Source of the DNA: Candidatus Aridivita willemsiae
GTDB taxonomy: Bacteria; Actinomycetota; CADDZG01; WHSQ01
Direction of reading: 5' to 3'
DNA length: 32,571 bases
Assembly (NCBI GenBank): GCA_013695835.1
Contig: JACCZU010000161.1
Span: forward strand, 1-32,571
Shown here in pieces: positions 1 through 7,720 of the stretch. The notes beneath the pieces were generated by a model. It had not been told where the DNA came from, searched no databases, and saw nothing but the letters and a program-made list of their open reading frames with translations. The position numbers and the translations under genes are program-made. Position 1 is the stretch's first letter. Each line of letters opens with the position of its first letter.

Positions 1-120
1 GGCGACAACCAGGGGATGGGCGGCGTGCATGAGCAGGGCGCGCGCCCCGCCGATCATGACCGCCGCCTCGCGATGAACGCGCCACGATTCACTGTGGGGG
101 CCGAAGAAGCCGGGATCCAT
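1..120 (-). CDS. MpaB/DUF2236 family protein, N-terminal 40 residues (runs off the left edge)
   Basis: The minus strand from the ATG at 120 reads 40 codons to the window edge without a stop. The N-terminus MDPGFFGPHSESWRVHRE followed by a Gly/Ala-rich helix and an AHPLVVA segment is the usual opening of the MpaB / DUF2236 (oxygenase MpaB, latex-clearing-protein-like) family, whose members are thought to bind haem through conserved histidines; the H of AHP is in the expected place. A GTG lies two codons upstream in frame and could also start translation. Only the first tenth or so of a normal-length protein is visible, so the substrate cannot be judged. The family call is from recognition of the N-terminal pattern, not from an alignment. 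Confidence 0.6.
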   Translation of the reverse strand, partial: MDPGFFGPHSESWRVHREAAVMIGGARALLMHAAHPLVVA

Positions 121-196
121 GCTCACCCATTATGGGGGTGTGGCCGGACGATCAGTTCCAGTCACACCGAGCCAGAGCTCGAGAAGTTCGGAGACT

Positions 197-225
197 TTGA
201 CTCCCTCGCTTTGACACCATAGGGT
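197..225 (+). promoter_or_regulatory. Sigma-70-type promoter for the M6-like gene
   Basis: TTGACT at 197-202, a 17-nt spacer and TAGGGT at 220-225 form a plausible -35/-10 pair about 35-50 nt upstream of the first plus-strand reading frame. A second TTGACA at 211-216 has no good -10 partner. Position and spacing support it; there is no expression evidence. Confidence 0.4.
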
Positions 226-258
226 TCGATTGACCGTGCGAGACCCGGTGCGAGATCG

Positions 259-1511
259 GTGACTGGGGGGACGATGTCCTGGATCGGCAAGAAGACCGTC
301 GCCTTCTTTCCGGTAGTTCGCCCCCGCATGGACGCTCTGCCACCTGACTGGGCCGCTCAGATCGAACGCAGGGTCTACTTTGACCCCGACTCCAAGGGCG
401 CTGATGTGTCCCTTCGGACTTACATCCACACCACGTCGTACGGACGGGCGGATCTCGAAGGGGTCGTTCTTCCCATCGTCGAAAAGGATCAGATCGACGT
501 CCGCGTCGACGCGCTCTCTGATCGGACCGATTCGCTGCGCGACCAGGGTTTCGACGCTGCGGCGATCGTCATGCTGGGCGGGCCTGGGGCAGGCTCGGCC
601 GATTGTCCAGGATTCTGGGCGCGCTTCGTGATGCTCGAGAAGGTGGGGGTTTGGGCATGGAGTTGACTCATGCCCTCGCCGGCTACGGTGACCTCTACGC
701 CAACCCGAGGGGCCCCGTAACCGATCACCTCGCTGTCTTCGACAACATGGCTTGCGATTGCGGTACCCATCCGTCGGCGTTCACCAAGCGGGCTCTCGGG
801 TGGCTCGACCCAGCGGCTGTTACTCAGCACAAGGGGAGGCGCTCCCTGTACGGTCTGCACACCGTGGGGCTTGTGCAGCCGCCTCCCGAAGGAAGAAGTA
901 CGGCAGTGCAGGTCGGCGACGACGGCAACTCCTTCATGGTCGAGGCGCGGCAGATGGTCGACCCATTCGACGCGGGCATCGCACGCAAAAATGGCAAGGG
1001 TGGCGAGGGTGTGATCGTGTACGAGGTGGAGACGCCGGACATCAATCGCGACGCGAGTTGCGTTTCTCCGCTGATACACCTGAAAACGCCGGCCGCGCTC
1101 GCGCCGGGCACTACATTCGCGTCGGGCACCGGACTCATCGTGCAGGTGATCAGCGCGCTCCCCGGCGGATACTCCGTCATCATCGATGACACGACACTGC
1201 CGTGGACCAGTGTCTCCGAGGGCGCAAGCACCCCCGGCGCCCCGGTCTCAGCCGTCGTCACCGGCGAGGATCGCGTTGCACTGTTCCTTGCCGATCCCAA
1301 TGGCGGGATCTACACAACCTCGGGCAGCGCCGCCGCCGGCTGGGAGCCGTGGTCGAGTGTCTCAGAGGGCGCAAGCACCCCCGGCGCCCCGGTCTCAGCC
1401 GTCGTCACCGACGAGGACCGCGTCCCGCTGTTCCTTGCCGATCCCAACGGCGGGATCTATACAACCACGAAGTTCCAGCTCCATCAGGGCGACTTTGATT
1501 CCGGGAGCTAG
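259..1511 (+). pseudogene. M6-like (HExxH) metalloprotease, frameshifted at the active-site motif
   Basis: Two overlapping plus frames together make one protein. The first (GTG 259 or ATG 274 to the TGA at 664-666) carries an SLRTYIHTTSYGRADLEG-type segment and ends VGVWAWS-stop. The second frame, open to TAG at 1509-1511, continues with ELTHALAGYGDLY, a HPSAFTKRALGWLDP segment and two C-terminal repeats. In M6-like peptidases the text should read WA-HELTH; here the join falls exactly at 650-665, where one base appears lost and the first zinc-binding His of HExxH is replaced by Met in the downstream frame. No signal peptide is seen at the N-terminus, so the 5' end may also be incomplete. The C-terminal repeats look like a carbohydrate-binding or propeller-type module. 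A real mutation, a sequencing error or, less likely, programmed frameshifting could explain it. Confidence 0.6.
1203..1470 (+). repeat. Two tandem 147-bp (49-codon) repeats in the protease C-terminus
   Basis: Units begin at 1203 and 1350 and are almost identical for about 115 bases (protein text W-x-SVSEGASTPGAPVSAVVT-xED-RV-x-LFLADPNGGIYTT). The spacing of 147 keeps the reading frame. The aromatic start and the LFLADPNGGIYT core resemble blades of lectin-like beta-propellers (tectonin/PLL or DUF346 type). Only two blades are present, fewer than a closed propeller needs, so the module may be truncated or oligomerise. The near-identity at DNA level suggests a recent duplication. Confidence 0.7.
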
Positions 1512-1525
1512 GGAGAAGGCGGGAG

Positions 1526-2179
1526 CTAGGGGGGAGGCGGGAGCTTGATCGTGTCGCCTATCCGGATGTCTCCGGCCTGCCGGATGCCGTTGGCCCTCTT
1601 GATCAGCTTGACGAGCGAAGGGTCGCCGTAATAGTTGGCGGCGATGAGGTTGAGGCTGTCACCGCTTTGCACGGTGTACGTCTCGGCGACCTCCGTGGAG
1701 GAGTCCCCCCCGCCCGAGCCACCGCCACCCGAGGCCCCCGCGGCCGTGTCGCCCGCTTGGGTGCCGGTCCCAGCGGCCTTGTCTCCAGCGTCTTCCTTGG
1801 CGCCGCCCGCTGAGTTCTGGTTCGCTTCAGTCACTGCCTTTCCATCCGCCGCGGGCTCGCCGCCGCCTTGGCTCTCGGCTTGGGCGACCTCGCTGCCCGA
1901 ACTCTCGGTTGAGGCGGCCGCTGCCGGGTCATCGATGGTGCGCTCGAGGGCCGCGATCCTGTCCTGCGCAGCGGCCAGCTCGGTCTCGAGGCGGTCGACC
2001 TCCCCGACGCTTGCGGTAGGCGGCGCCGTGATGCGGCCGACCACGTAGATGCCTATAAGGAGGATCGCGAGGGCCAGAACCCGCCCCCACATCACCCTCA
2101 GCGACGGCTGGTCGTAGTCCCATTCGTAAGGCGGCGGCCTGCGCTCGGTTTCCTCGGCTTGTCTCAGTGCGCTGCTCAT
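1526..2179 (-). CDS. Membrane-anchored LysM domain protein
   Basis: A 217-residue protein. Residues 1-28 are cytoplasmic and charged, about 30-50 form one transmembrane helix (VLALAILLIGIYVVG), about 57-85 are a short heptad-like coiled coil (DRLETELAAAQDRIAALERTI), about 90-165 are an Ala/Gly/Ser/Glu-rich low-complexity linker, and about 167-214 form a LysM fold starting YTVQSGDSLNLIAANYYGD and ending IRIGDTIKLP. LysM binds peptidoglycan GlcNAc units, so the protein probably links the membrane to the wall; no catalytic domain is visible. GAGGGAG lies 3 nt before the ATG. It sits 78 bp downstream of the M28 peptidase on the same strand and may be cotranscribed. The convergent protease pseudogene ends 14 bp from its stop. 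Confidence 0.85.
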   Translation of the reverse strand: MSSALRQAEETERRPPPYEWDYDQPSLRVMWGRVLALAILLIGIYVVGRITAPPTASVGEVDRLETELAAAQDRIAALERTIDDPAAAASTESSGSEVAQAESQGGGEPAADGKAVTEANQNSAGGAKEDAGDKAAGTGTQAGDTAAGASGGGGSGGGDSSTEVAETYTVQSGDSLNLIAANYYGDPSLVKLIKRANGIRQAGDIRIGDTIKLPPPP

Positions 2180-2257
2180 CGGTCTCCCTCGAAGCTCACT
2201 CCCCGGAGATGCTAGCGGGACTCTAACCCGCCGGAGCGGATCCCCGCCGAGAAAGGG

Positions 2258-3277
2258 TCAGTGGCGGCGCAGGCGGCGGACGAGGTCGCGCCGCAGAGCC
2301 TTGACGAACGCCTTGGCCGCCCTGCCAGAGCGAACGAGATCCCGGGGGACGAGATTGCGCGGGGTGTCGGAGGGGGAGTGGTAGTTCGGTTCGGGTCCCG
2401 AGTACATGAACCCGGCGGGGATGCCGGCACGCTCGAACGGCCCGTTGTCGGAGCAGTCACACAGGGTGGTGTATCGAGCCTTGATGCCGGCGGCCCTCAC
2501 CCGGCGATAGGCGAGCCTCCCGAGCGCACGCGGGCCGATGCCGAAGCTGCCGACGAGAAGCGGCCTCCCGTCGGCGACCATGTCGATGGACAGCATCCCT
2601 GCGAGCTTGCGCCTGCCCCGTGGTCCCAACCGGGCGACGAAGGACTGTGAGCCGACGTGATGGGCGCCGTTGGCCCCGTACTCCTCGGAGCCGAAGGCGA
2701 CCAGTCTGAGGAAGCGAGCCTGCCGCTTGCCTGCCACCAGCCTTGCCGTCTCGAGCAGCACGGCTACCCCTGAGGCGTTGTCGTTGGCGCCTGGCGCGCC
2801 GGGGACGGTGTCCATGTGGGCCCCCACGACGACCGGATAGCGGCTCGCTCCCGGCCACCATGCCACCACGTTCCTCGATGTCGCCCCGTCGACAGGAAAG
2901 GTCCTGATCTTCGTCCTGTACCCGAGGCGCCTGAACCGGGAGGCGACGTAGAGTGCCGCCCTGCGTTCTCCACGGTGGGCTCGGACCCTCGTGCCGATCC
3001 TTCCCGCCAGGTGGCGGACGTGGCGCATTGCCCGCTTTCTCGAGAATGACCGCAACTTCGGGCCCGCCAACCTCGCGGCCGCACCGGCCGAGTGCTCGCT
3101 CCGTTGTGCGCCGGCCACATCGTCGGCCGCCGGCCTCGTCGATGGCGCGCCGTTGTCAGCGTCATGAGCTGCGGCTCGCTGGGCGCCCAGGGACGGGGAG
3201 GCGGAGGTCGGGGCGCACGCAGCGGTAAGCGTTACGACCAATGCGAGGGCCAAGGCCACTCCTCGAGCACGTTTCAC
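2258..3277 (-). CDS. M28 family zinc aminopeptidase, lipoprotein
   Basis: 339 residues from the GTG at 3277. The open frame continues upstream to 3409, but that would overlap the divergent kinase gene. The N-terminus VKRARGVALALALVVT followed by LTAAC is a lipoprotein-type signal (Cys21), so the enzyme is probably anchored outside the membrane. Family M28 residues are visible: His154 and Asp166 (GAHMDTVPG ... GANDNASG), Glu198/Glu199 (FGSEEYG), Asp232 (SIDMVAD) and His300 (YHSPSDTP), which together make a complete two-zinc site. Residues 22-75 are a low-complexity spacer. It probably removes N-terminal residues from external peptides; the substrate is unknown. A TAGTGT box 7 nt before the GTG suggests a leaderless mRNA. 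Confidence 0.88.
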   Translation of the reverse strand: MKRARGVALALALVVTLTAACAPTSASPSLGAQRAAAHDADNGAPSTRPAADDVAGAQRSEHSAGAAARLAGPKLRSFSRKRAMRHVRHLAGRIGTRVRAHRGERRAALYVASRFRRLGYRTKIRTFPVDGATSRNVVAWWPGASRYPVVVGAHMDTVPGAPGANDNASGVAVLLETARLVAGKRQARFLRLVAFGSEEYGANGAHHVGSQSFVARLGPRGRRKLAGMLSIDMVADGRPLLVGSFGIGPRALGRLAYRRVRAAGIKARYTTLCDCSDNGPFERAGIPAGFMYSGPEPNYHSPSDTPRNLVPRDLVRSGRAAKAFVKALRRDLVRRLRRH

Positions 3278-3283
3278 GGCACT

Positions 3284-3290
3284 TACACTA
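3284..3290. promoter_or_regulatory. Shared, nearly palindromic -10 element between divergent genes
   Basis: Only 22 bp separate the divergent start codons at 3277 (minus) and 3300 (plus). The sequence TACACTA reads TAGTGTA on the other strand. It therefore supplies TAGTGT 7 nt before the minus GTG (leaderless spacing) and TACACT 10 nt before the plus ATG (leader of about 4 nt). This matches the published idea that symmetric -10 boxes drive transcription in both directions. Inferred from sequence only. Confidence 0.4.
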
Positions 3291-3299
3291 CAGACGCCG

Positions 3300-4727
3300 A
3301 TGGCAAACGATCGCAGGAAAGACCCCCTCCCGACCGGGCTCGTGCAGCGCAGCGCCAGGCTTGCGGGCCAGACGGGCAAGTCGGCAGCCCGTTTCGTCGG
3401 GACCCGCATGAAGGCCTTCGCATCGCCGGATCGAGCGCAGGAGTACCTCGACGACTTTCACGAGCAGACTGCCGAGCAGCTCGTCGACATGCTCGGCAAC
3501 ATGAAGGGCGCTGCGATGAAGGTCGGGCAACTTGCTTCCTTCTATGAGCTTGCAGGGCCGGACGAAACCATGTCGACATATCGCGAGAAGCTCACGATGC
3601 TTCAGAGCTCGGCCCCCGCGATGGAACCTGAGGCTTCGCGCAAGGTCATCGAGGACGAGTTCGGGCGCCCGGTCGAGGCTGTGTTCGCCGACTTCGAAGA
3701 GGAGCCGGTGGCGGCGGCTTCAATCGGACAGGTGCACAGGGCACGGCTTCTGTCTGGTGAGACGGTGGCCGTCAAGGTGCAGTATCCGGGCGTCGATCAG
3801 GCGATTCGCAGTGATCTCAAAAACCTCTCGGCGATGATGAAGGTGTCGGTCGCGATGGCACCCAATCTCGATCCCAAAGAGGTGGCCAACGAAGTGCGCG
3901 ATCGCGTTCTCGAAGAGCTCGACTATCGCAGAGAGGCGCGCAACCAGCAGCGCTTCTCCGAGCTCTACGAGGGCCATCCCTTCGTGGTCGTCCCCAAGGT
4001 CTTCCCCGAGTACTGCCGGCGGCGGGTCATCACTCAGGAGTTCATCGTGGGCCGGCCCTTTCAGGAGGCCATGGGCTGGTCGCAGGCGAAGAAGGATCAG
4101 CTTGCCGAGATCTTCTTTCGCTTCTTCTACGGGAGCTTCAACCGATTCAACATCTTTTCCGCCGACCCGCATCCCGGCAACTATCTGCTGCTCGAGCGCG
4201 GGAAGGTCGCGTTCCTCGATTACGGCCTGGTGCGAGAGGTCGATGCCCAGTCTCTGCACCTCCTCCACGAGATTGTCTTTGCGTTGATCGACGACGACAG
4301 GGACAGGTGCAGGAGGGCCCTCGAGGGCATAGGCATCCTCAACCCGAGAACTCCCGAGATAGACGCCATCTGGGAGCATCTCAAGACCATCAACATCCTT
4401 GTGCTCGAGAACAAGCCGCTAACGGTCGACCCGACTCTCGTCCAGAGCATGACGGCGGCAGGCGTTGATCCTCGCTCAAGCGCCTTTCAGACGTTGCGCA
4501 AGGTCGGCGTCCCCGGCGTGGTTGTCACTCTCAACCGGATGTCTTTCGGTGTGGTGTCGCTCCTTGGGCGCCTCGAGGCGACGGCTAACTGGCAGGCGAT
4601 GGCGCGCGAGCTGTGGCTTGGTGATCCGTCGGACACCGAACTCGGTAAGCGGGAGGAGCGCTGGCTGGCAAGGTTCCACCCGGAGCTCGCAGAGTCGCTC
4701 GCCATGAGACGCCGCACAGCCTCATAG
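3300..4727 (+). CDS. AarF/ABC1/UbiB family atypical kinase
   Basis: 475 residues. The family's diagnostic pieces are in order: KxGQ motif KVGQ at 74-77, Ala-rich nucleotide loop VAAASIGQVHRA at about 137-148, the ATP-binding lysine in VAVKVQYPG (Lys159), a DPHPGNYLL catalytic-loop equivalent and an FLDYGLV metal-binding Asp. No transmembrane helix is obvious. Homologues (UbiB, COQ8) are ATPases or kinases that help quinone and other lipid metabolism; in actinobacteria, which usually make menaquinone, the exact role is unknown. It is divergent from the M28 lipoprotein gene with 22 bp between starts and has no clear Shine-Dalgarno site. Its 3' end abuts a truncated toxin gene on the other strand, so the final residues could have been altered by the same rearrangement. 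Confidence 0.88.
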   Translation: MANDRRKDPLPTGLVQRSARLAGQTGKSAARFVGTRMKAFASPDRAQEYLDDFHEQTAEQLVDMLGNMKGAAMKVGQLASFYELAGPDETMSTYREKLTMLQSSAPAMEPEASRKVIEDEFGRPVEAVFADFEEEPVAAASIGQVHRARLLSGETVAVKVQYPGVDQAIRSDLKNLSAMMKVSVAMAPNLDPKEVANEVRDRVLEELDYRREARNQQRFSELYEGHPFVVVPKVFPEYCRRRVITQEFIVGRPFQEAMGWSQAKKDQLAEIFFRFFYGSFNRFNIFSADPHPGNYLLLERGKVAFLDYGLVREVDAQSLHLLHEIVFALIDDDRDRCRRALEGIGILNPRTPEIDAIWEHLKTINILVLENKPLTVDPTLVQSMTAAGVDPRSSAFQTLRKVGVPGVVVTLNRMSFGVVSLLGRLEATANWQAMARELWLGDPSDTELGKREERWLARFHPELAESLAMRRRTAS

Positions 4728-4816
4728 GCTAAGCATCTCTTGGCGGCGGCTTTGACATCGTGCAGGTAGACAAGGACGTTCGTGTCGAGGATGGTCTGTG
4801 GCCGCGCTTGGCTCAT
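4728..4816 (-). pseudogene. PIN-domain (VapC-like) toxin, N-terminal stump only
   Basis: From the ATG at 4816 the minus strand reads about 30 residues containing TILDTNVLVYLHD, the typical first strand and first catalytic Asp of PIN-domain ribonucleases. The start overlaps the antitoxin stop (ATGA), as in intact vapBC pairs. Beyond about 4728 the frame runs through the antisense of the kinase gene and shows none of the later PIN acidic residues, so the toxin is cut off after its first strand. Likely a deletion remnant, with no ribonuclease activity expected. Confidence 0.65.
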
Positions 4817-5094
4817 CGCTTCAGGAGCTTGGCCTCACGTTCCGCGTAGAGCTCGACCCGGTTTAGCCTGCCAATACTGGGCCCGTAGTGGTCGACTATC
4901 GCATCGGCGCCTGCGAAGAACTCTTCCAGCGCAGCCCTCCTGGTGTTCTGCACTGCGAGAGGCTCGGTGTCTGAGGCCAGCGCAGCGTCCAAGGCTCTTC
5001 GCACGAGCTCCGCTTCGCTCATCCCGAGCTGAGCCGCTCGCCGTTTGAGGCGTTGGTCTTGCTCGCTGGTGAGGTACAGCTGCTTCCTAACCAT
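4813..5094 (-). CDS. Ribbon-helix-helix antitoxin (VapB/CopG-like)
   Basis: 93 residues from the ATG at 5094. An ATG five codons earlier is inside the purine-rich GGAGGGG that serves as the ribosome binding site, so the later start is preferred. Residues 2-42 (VRKQLYLTSEQDQRLKRRAAQLGMSEAELVRRAL) form a ribbon-helix-helix: a short strand then two helices. The C-terminal half is charged and would wrap the toxin. RHH antitoxins bind their own promoter as dimers and neutralise the partner; here the partner is a stump, so the antitoxin is orphaned and could act only as a repressor or protect against a toxin encoded elsewhere. A palindrome lies upstream. Confidence 0.75.
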   Translation of the reverse strand: MVRKQLYLTSEQDQRLKRRAAQLGMSEAELVRRALDAALASDTEPLAVQNTRRAALEEFFAGADAIVDHYGPSIGRLNRVELYAEREAKLLKR

Positions 5095-5127
5095 TGGGTT
5101 CCCCTCCATGCGCGAGGTGCGCGTCTT

Positions 5128-5143
5128 ACGATATGTACATCGT
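5128..5143. promoter_or_regulatory. Candidate antitoxin operator
   Basis: ACGAT, six bases (ATGTAC), then ATCGT form a perfect inverted repeat with an additional ATGTACAT self-complementary centre, 34 nt upstream of the antitoxin start. It is AT-rich compared with its surroundings. Position and symmetry fit autoregulation by a ribbon-helix-helix dimer. Confidence 0.45.
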
Positions 5144-5202
5144 TTACATTGCGGAGCGGACGCCCCGGTCCTTATCCGGCCCTCGGCTGGATCTCGGGCG
5201 GG

Positions 5203-6903
5203 TCAGCGGGGGGTTGTTACGGCCCCCGTGGAGGCGCTCGACACCGAGGCTGCGTACTTGGCGAACACGCCGGTCTTGTAGCGCGGCGCCGGCGCCGACC
5301 AGTCGGCAAGGCGCTTGTCGATCTCTTCCTGAGAGGACATCACGTTGAGCTCACGCCTGCCGACGTCGAGCTCGATGATGTCGCCGTCCCTCAGGGCGGC
5401 GATGGGCCCCCCGTGGGCCGCTTCGGGCGAGATGTGGCCCACCATGAGACCGCGCGTTGCGCCGCTGAAGCGGCCGTCGGTGATGAGAGCGACCGAGTCC
5501 CCAAGGCCTTCACCCATGAGCGCTGCGGTGACGGCAAGCATCTCGCGCATACCGGGCCCCCCGGCAGGCCCCTCGTAGCGGATCACAACCACCTCGCCGG
5601 CCTCGATGGCGCCGGCCTTGACGGCCTTGAAGCAGGCCTCCTCCGAGTCGAACACGCGCGCAGGACCGCGCTGGTAGTTACGTTCGTGGCCCGCAAGCTT
5701 CACGACGCATCCCTCGGGCGCGAGGTTTCCTCGAAGGATGGCAAGCCCCCCGGTCGGCTTGAAGGGCGTCTCGATCGGAGCTACGACCCGTTGCTGCCTT
5801 TTCTCATCGGCGCCGGCGCCGATGTCGCCGATCGTCCTTCCATCGATCGTCGGCGCATCAACGTGCAGGAGGTCCCCCTTTGCGAGCTCCCTCATGAGAA
5901 GGGGGACGCCGCCGGCCCTGTAGAGGTCGGTCGCGACGAACTCCCCGCCGGGCTTGAGGCTGGCTATCACCGGCGTGCGCCCCGCGATGATGTCGAAGTC
6001 GTCCATCGAAAGCTCGAGCCCGGCCTCTTGCGCGATCGCCAGGAGGTGCAGCACCCCGTTGGTGGAACCACCCGTTGCCGCGATCGAGGTTATGGCGTTC
6101 TCAAGAGCGTTCCTCGTGATGAAGCGAGACGGCCTTGTGTCCTCCTTGACGAGCTTCATCGCCATGCGGCCGGTCTGCTCGGCCGCCGCGCGCTTGCCGG
6201 GCTCGGTCGCAGGGATGCCGCTGAGGCCGGCCGGGCTGATCCCGAGAAAGTCGATGACGGTCGCCATGGTGTTAGCGGTGAACTGGCCCCCGCACGCGCC
6301 GGCGCCGGGACAGGCGACGTTTTCGAGGCCGTGCAGATCCGCGCTCGAGAGCTTGCCTGCGGCGTGGCCCCCCACGGCTTCGAAGACGTCCTGGAGCGTC
6401 ACGTCCTTCCCGCGCCATCGACCGGGGGCGATCGAGCCGTTGTAGAGCACGGCGCCCGGTATGTCGAGACGGCAAAGCGCCATCACTGCGGCGGGGATGG
6501 TTTTGTCGCACCCCACCAGACACACGATCCCGTCGAAGAGGTGCCCGCGCGCGACCAGCTCTATCGAGTCTGCGATTACCTCCCGGCTGATGAGCGACGC
6601 GCGCATGCCCTCTGTGCCCATCGTTACTCCATCGGAGATGGCCACCGTGTTGAACTCCATGGGCGTGCCGCCCCCGGCCCGGATGCCCGCCTTTACCTCT
6701 TTGGCCAGCTCGCGCTGGTTGTAGTTGCACGGCATGGTCTCGATCCATGTCGTGGCGACACCGACGATGGGCTTGGCGAGATCCTCATCGGTGAAGCCGA
6801 TCGCCTTGAGCATCGATCGGTTCGGCGCCCTGTCGGTGCCGTCGGTGAGTGCTGCGCTCTTACGCTTGGCAGGGTCCGAGGGACGTTCGTAAGGGTCGGT
6901 CAT
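5203..6903 (-). CDS. ilvD: Dihydroxy-acid dehydratase
   Basis: 566 residues, full length. It dehydrates 2,3-dihydroxy-isovalerate and 2,3-dihydroxy-3-methylvalerate to the 2-oxo acids, the third common step of valine, isoleucine and leucine synthesis, in the cytoplasm. Cys59 (TMPCNYN), Cys132 (VGCDKTIP) and Cys204 (GAGACGGQ) are the expected iron-sulfur ligands. An [14 protein letters not shown] segment and the C-terminal [11 protein letters not shown] are also family hallmarks, which separates it from unrelated sugar-acid enzymes, though the IlvD/Edd family does include such paralogues. It stands alone on its strand, divergent from the SDR gene with 49 bp between starts. A TAGTGT box six bases before the ATG suggests a leaderless transcript, so no attenuator is present here, in contrast to the ilvB-like gene at the right edge. 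Confidence 0.95.
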   Translation of the reverse strand: MTDPYERPSDPAKRKSAALTDGTDRAPNRSMLKAIGFTDEDLAKPIVGVATTWIETMPCNYNQRELAKEVKAGIRAGGGTPMEFNTVAISDGVTMGTEGMRASLISREVIADSIELVARGHLFDGIVCLVGCDKTIPAAVMALCRLDIPGAVLYNGSIAPGRWRGKDVTLQDVFEAVGGHAAGKLSSADLHGLENVACPGAGACGGQFTANTMATVIDFLGISPAGLSGIPATEPGKRAAAEQTGRMAMKLVKEDTRPSRFITRNALENAITSIAATGGSTNGVLHLLAIAQEAGLELSMDDFDIIAGRTPVIASLKPGGEFVATDLYRAGGVPLLMRELAKGDLLHVDAPTIDGRTIGDIGAGADEKRQQRVVAPIETPFKPTGGLAILRGNLAPEGCVVKLAGHERNYQRGPARVFDSEEACFKAVKAGAIEAGEVVVIRYEGPAGGPGMREMLAVTAALMGEGLGDSVALITDGRFSGATRGLMVGHISPEAAHGGPIAALRDGDIIELDVGRRELNVMSSQEEIDKRLADWSAPAPRYKTGVFAKYAASVSSASTGAVTTPR

Positions 6904-6909
6904 CGACAG

Positions 6910-6915
6910 ACACTA
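6910..6915 (-). promoter_or_regulatory. -10 box for leaderless ilvD transcript
   Basis: TAGTGT on the minus strand followed by exactly six bases and the ilvD ATG. TANNNT 6-7 nt before the start codon is the known signature of leaderless mRNAs in actinobacteria. No Shine-Dalgarno sequence is present in the six bases. Confidence 0.5.
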
Positions 6916-6940
6916 ACCAACTCAAGGGCGCCCCACGGCA

Positions 6941-6946
6941 TAAGGT
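6941..6946 (+). promoter_or_regulatory. -10 box for leaderless SDR transcript
   Basis: TAAGGT, six bases, then the SDR ATG at 6953: the same spacing as on the ilvD side of this 49-bp divergent region. Inferred from position and consensus only. Confidence 0.45.
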
Positions 6947-6952
6947 CTCGTC

Positions 6953-7720
6953 ATGGGTGCGTTCGACGGGCTTGCCTGCATCGTTACCGGTGGCGGCTCC
7001 GGCATCGGGCTGGCGACCGCCCGCCACCTGGCGGCACGGGGGGCGGACGTGGCGGCCCTCGATCTCCGGCCAGGAGGCGGGCACGAAGGCGTCGTTGCGG
7101 TCGAGGCAGACGTCACCGACCAGGCATCGGTCGACGCCGCCGTTGGGACGGTCACGGAGCGCTTCGGCGGCATCGACATCCTCGTGAACAATGCGGGGAT
7201 CGGCGCTGCCGGGACCGTTGAGGACAATCCCGACGACGAGTGGCGCAGTGTCTTCGACGTCAACGTGCTCGGCATGGTGAGGATGGTGCGCACCGCCCTC
7301 CCGCATCTGAGGAGATCAAAGGCGCCTGCGGTCGTGAACACCTGCTCGATCGCGGCCGTCGCCGGCCTTCCCGAGCGAGCCTGCTACAGCGCAAGCAAGG
7401 GAGCGGTGCTCTCGCTGACCCTTGCGATGGCGGCCGACCTCCTCGACGACGGCGTCAGGGTCAACTGCGTGTGCCCTGGCACCATCGATACGCCGTGGGT
7501 GGGCAGGCTTCTCGAGGCGGCCCCCGATCCGGTCGCCGAGCGCGCCGCGCTCGAAGCGCGCCAGCCGATGGGCCGCCTCGGCACCGCGGAGGAGGTGGCC
7601 GACGCGATTGCCTGGCTCGCGGCCCCCGCGTCCGGCTTCGTGACCGGCATCGCCCTCGCCATAGACGGCGGCCTCGGGGGCCTGCGCGTTCCATCCAAGA
7701 GCCGGGGCGCCGGGCCCTGA
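6953..7720 (+). CDS. Short-chain dehydrogenase/reductase (SDR)
   Basis: 255 residues, classical SDR length. TGGGSGIG at 12-19 is the cofactor-binding Gly motif, NNAG at 79-82 stabilises the central sheet, and Ser132, Tyr145 and Lys149 (YSASK) form the catalytic triad; the C-terminus has the usual GxxxxxDGG. An acidic residue at the end of beta-2 (ALDLRP, Asp37) favours NAD over NADP. The substrate is not readable from sequence; the next gene, overlapping by one base (TGATG), is an FGGY kinase. An SDR plus FGGY pair is common where a polyol is oxidised to a ketose and then phosphorylated, so a sugar-alcohol dehydrogenase is the leading guess. Confidence 0.85.
   Translation: MGAFDGLACIVTGGGSGIGLATARHLAARGADVAALDLRPGGGHEGVVAVEADVTDQASVDAAVGTVTERFGGIDILVNNAGIGAAGTVEDNPDDEWRSVFDVNVLGMVRMVRTALPHLRRSKAPAVVNTCSIAAVAGLPERACYSASKGAVLSLTLAMAADLLDDGVRVNCVCPGTIDTPWVGRLLEAAPDPVAERAALEARQPMGRLGTAEEVADAIAWLAAPASGFVTGIALAIDGGLGGLRVPSKSRGAGP

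Noticed and set aside
16-222. 68-codon plus-strand frame at the left edge
   Set aside because: It is opposite the MpaB/DUF2236 N-terminus and has no recognisable protein features.
1203-1470. Tandem repeats considered as a mobile or CRISPR-like repeat
   Set aside because: Only two copies, in frame, with a period of 49 codons and clear protein-domain character.
5053-7221. 722-codon open frame on the plus strand opposite ilvD
   Set aside because: It is the antisense shadow of a full-length, motif-complete ilvD in GC-rich DNA and has no protein-like features; it also runs into the SDR gene in another frame.
7240-7719. Upstream extension of the FGGY kinase frame
   Set aside because: This part overlaps the SDR coding sequence, is Arg/Pro-rich in the way of out-of-frame GC-rich text, and the kinase motifs start at the ATG at 7720.
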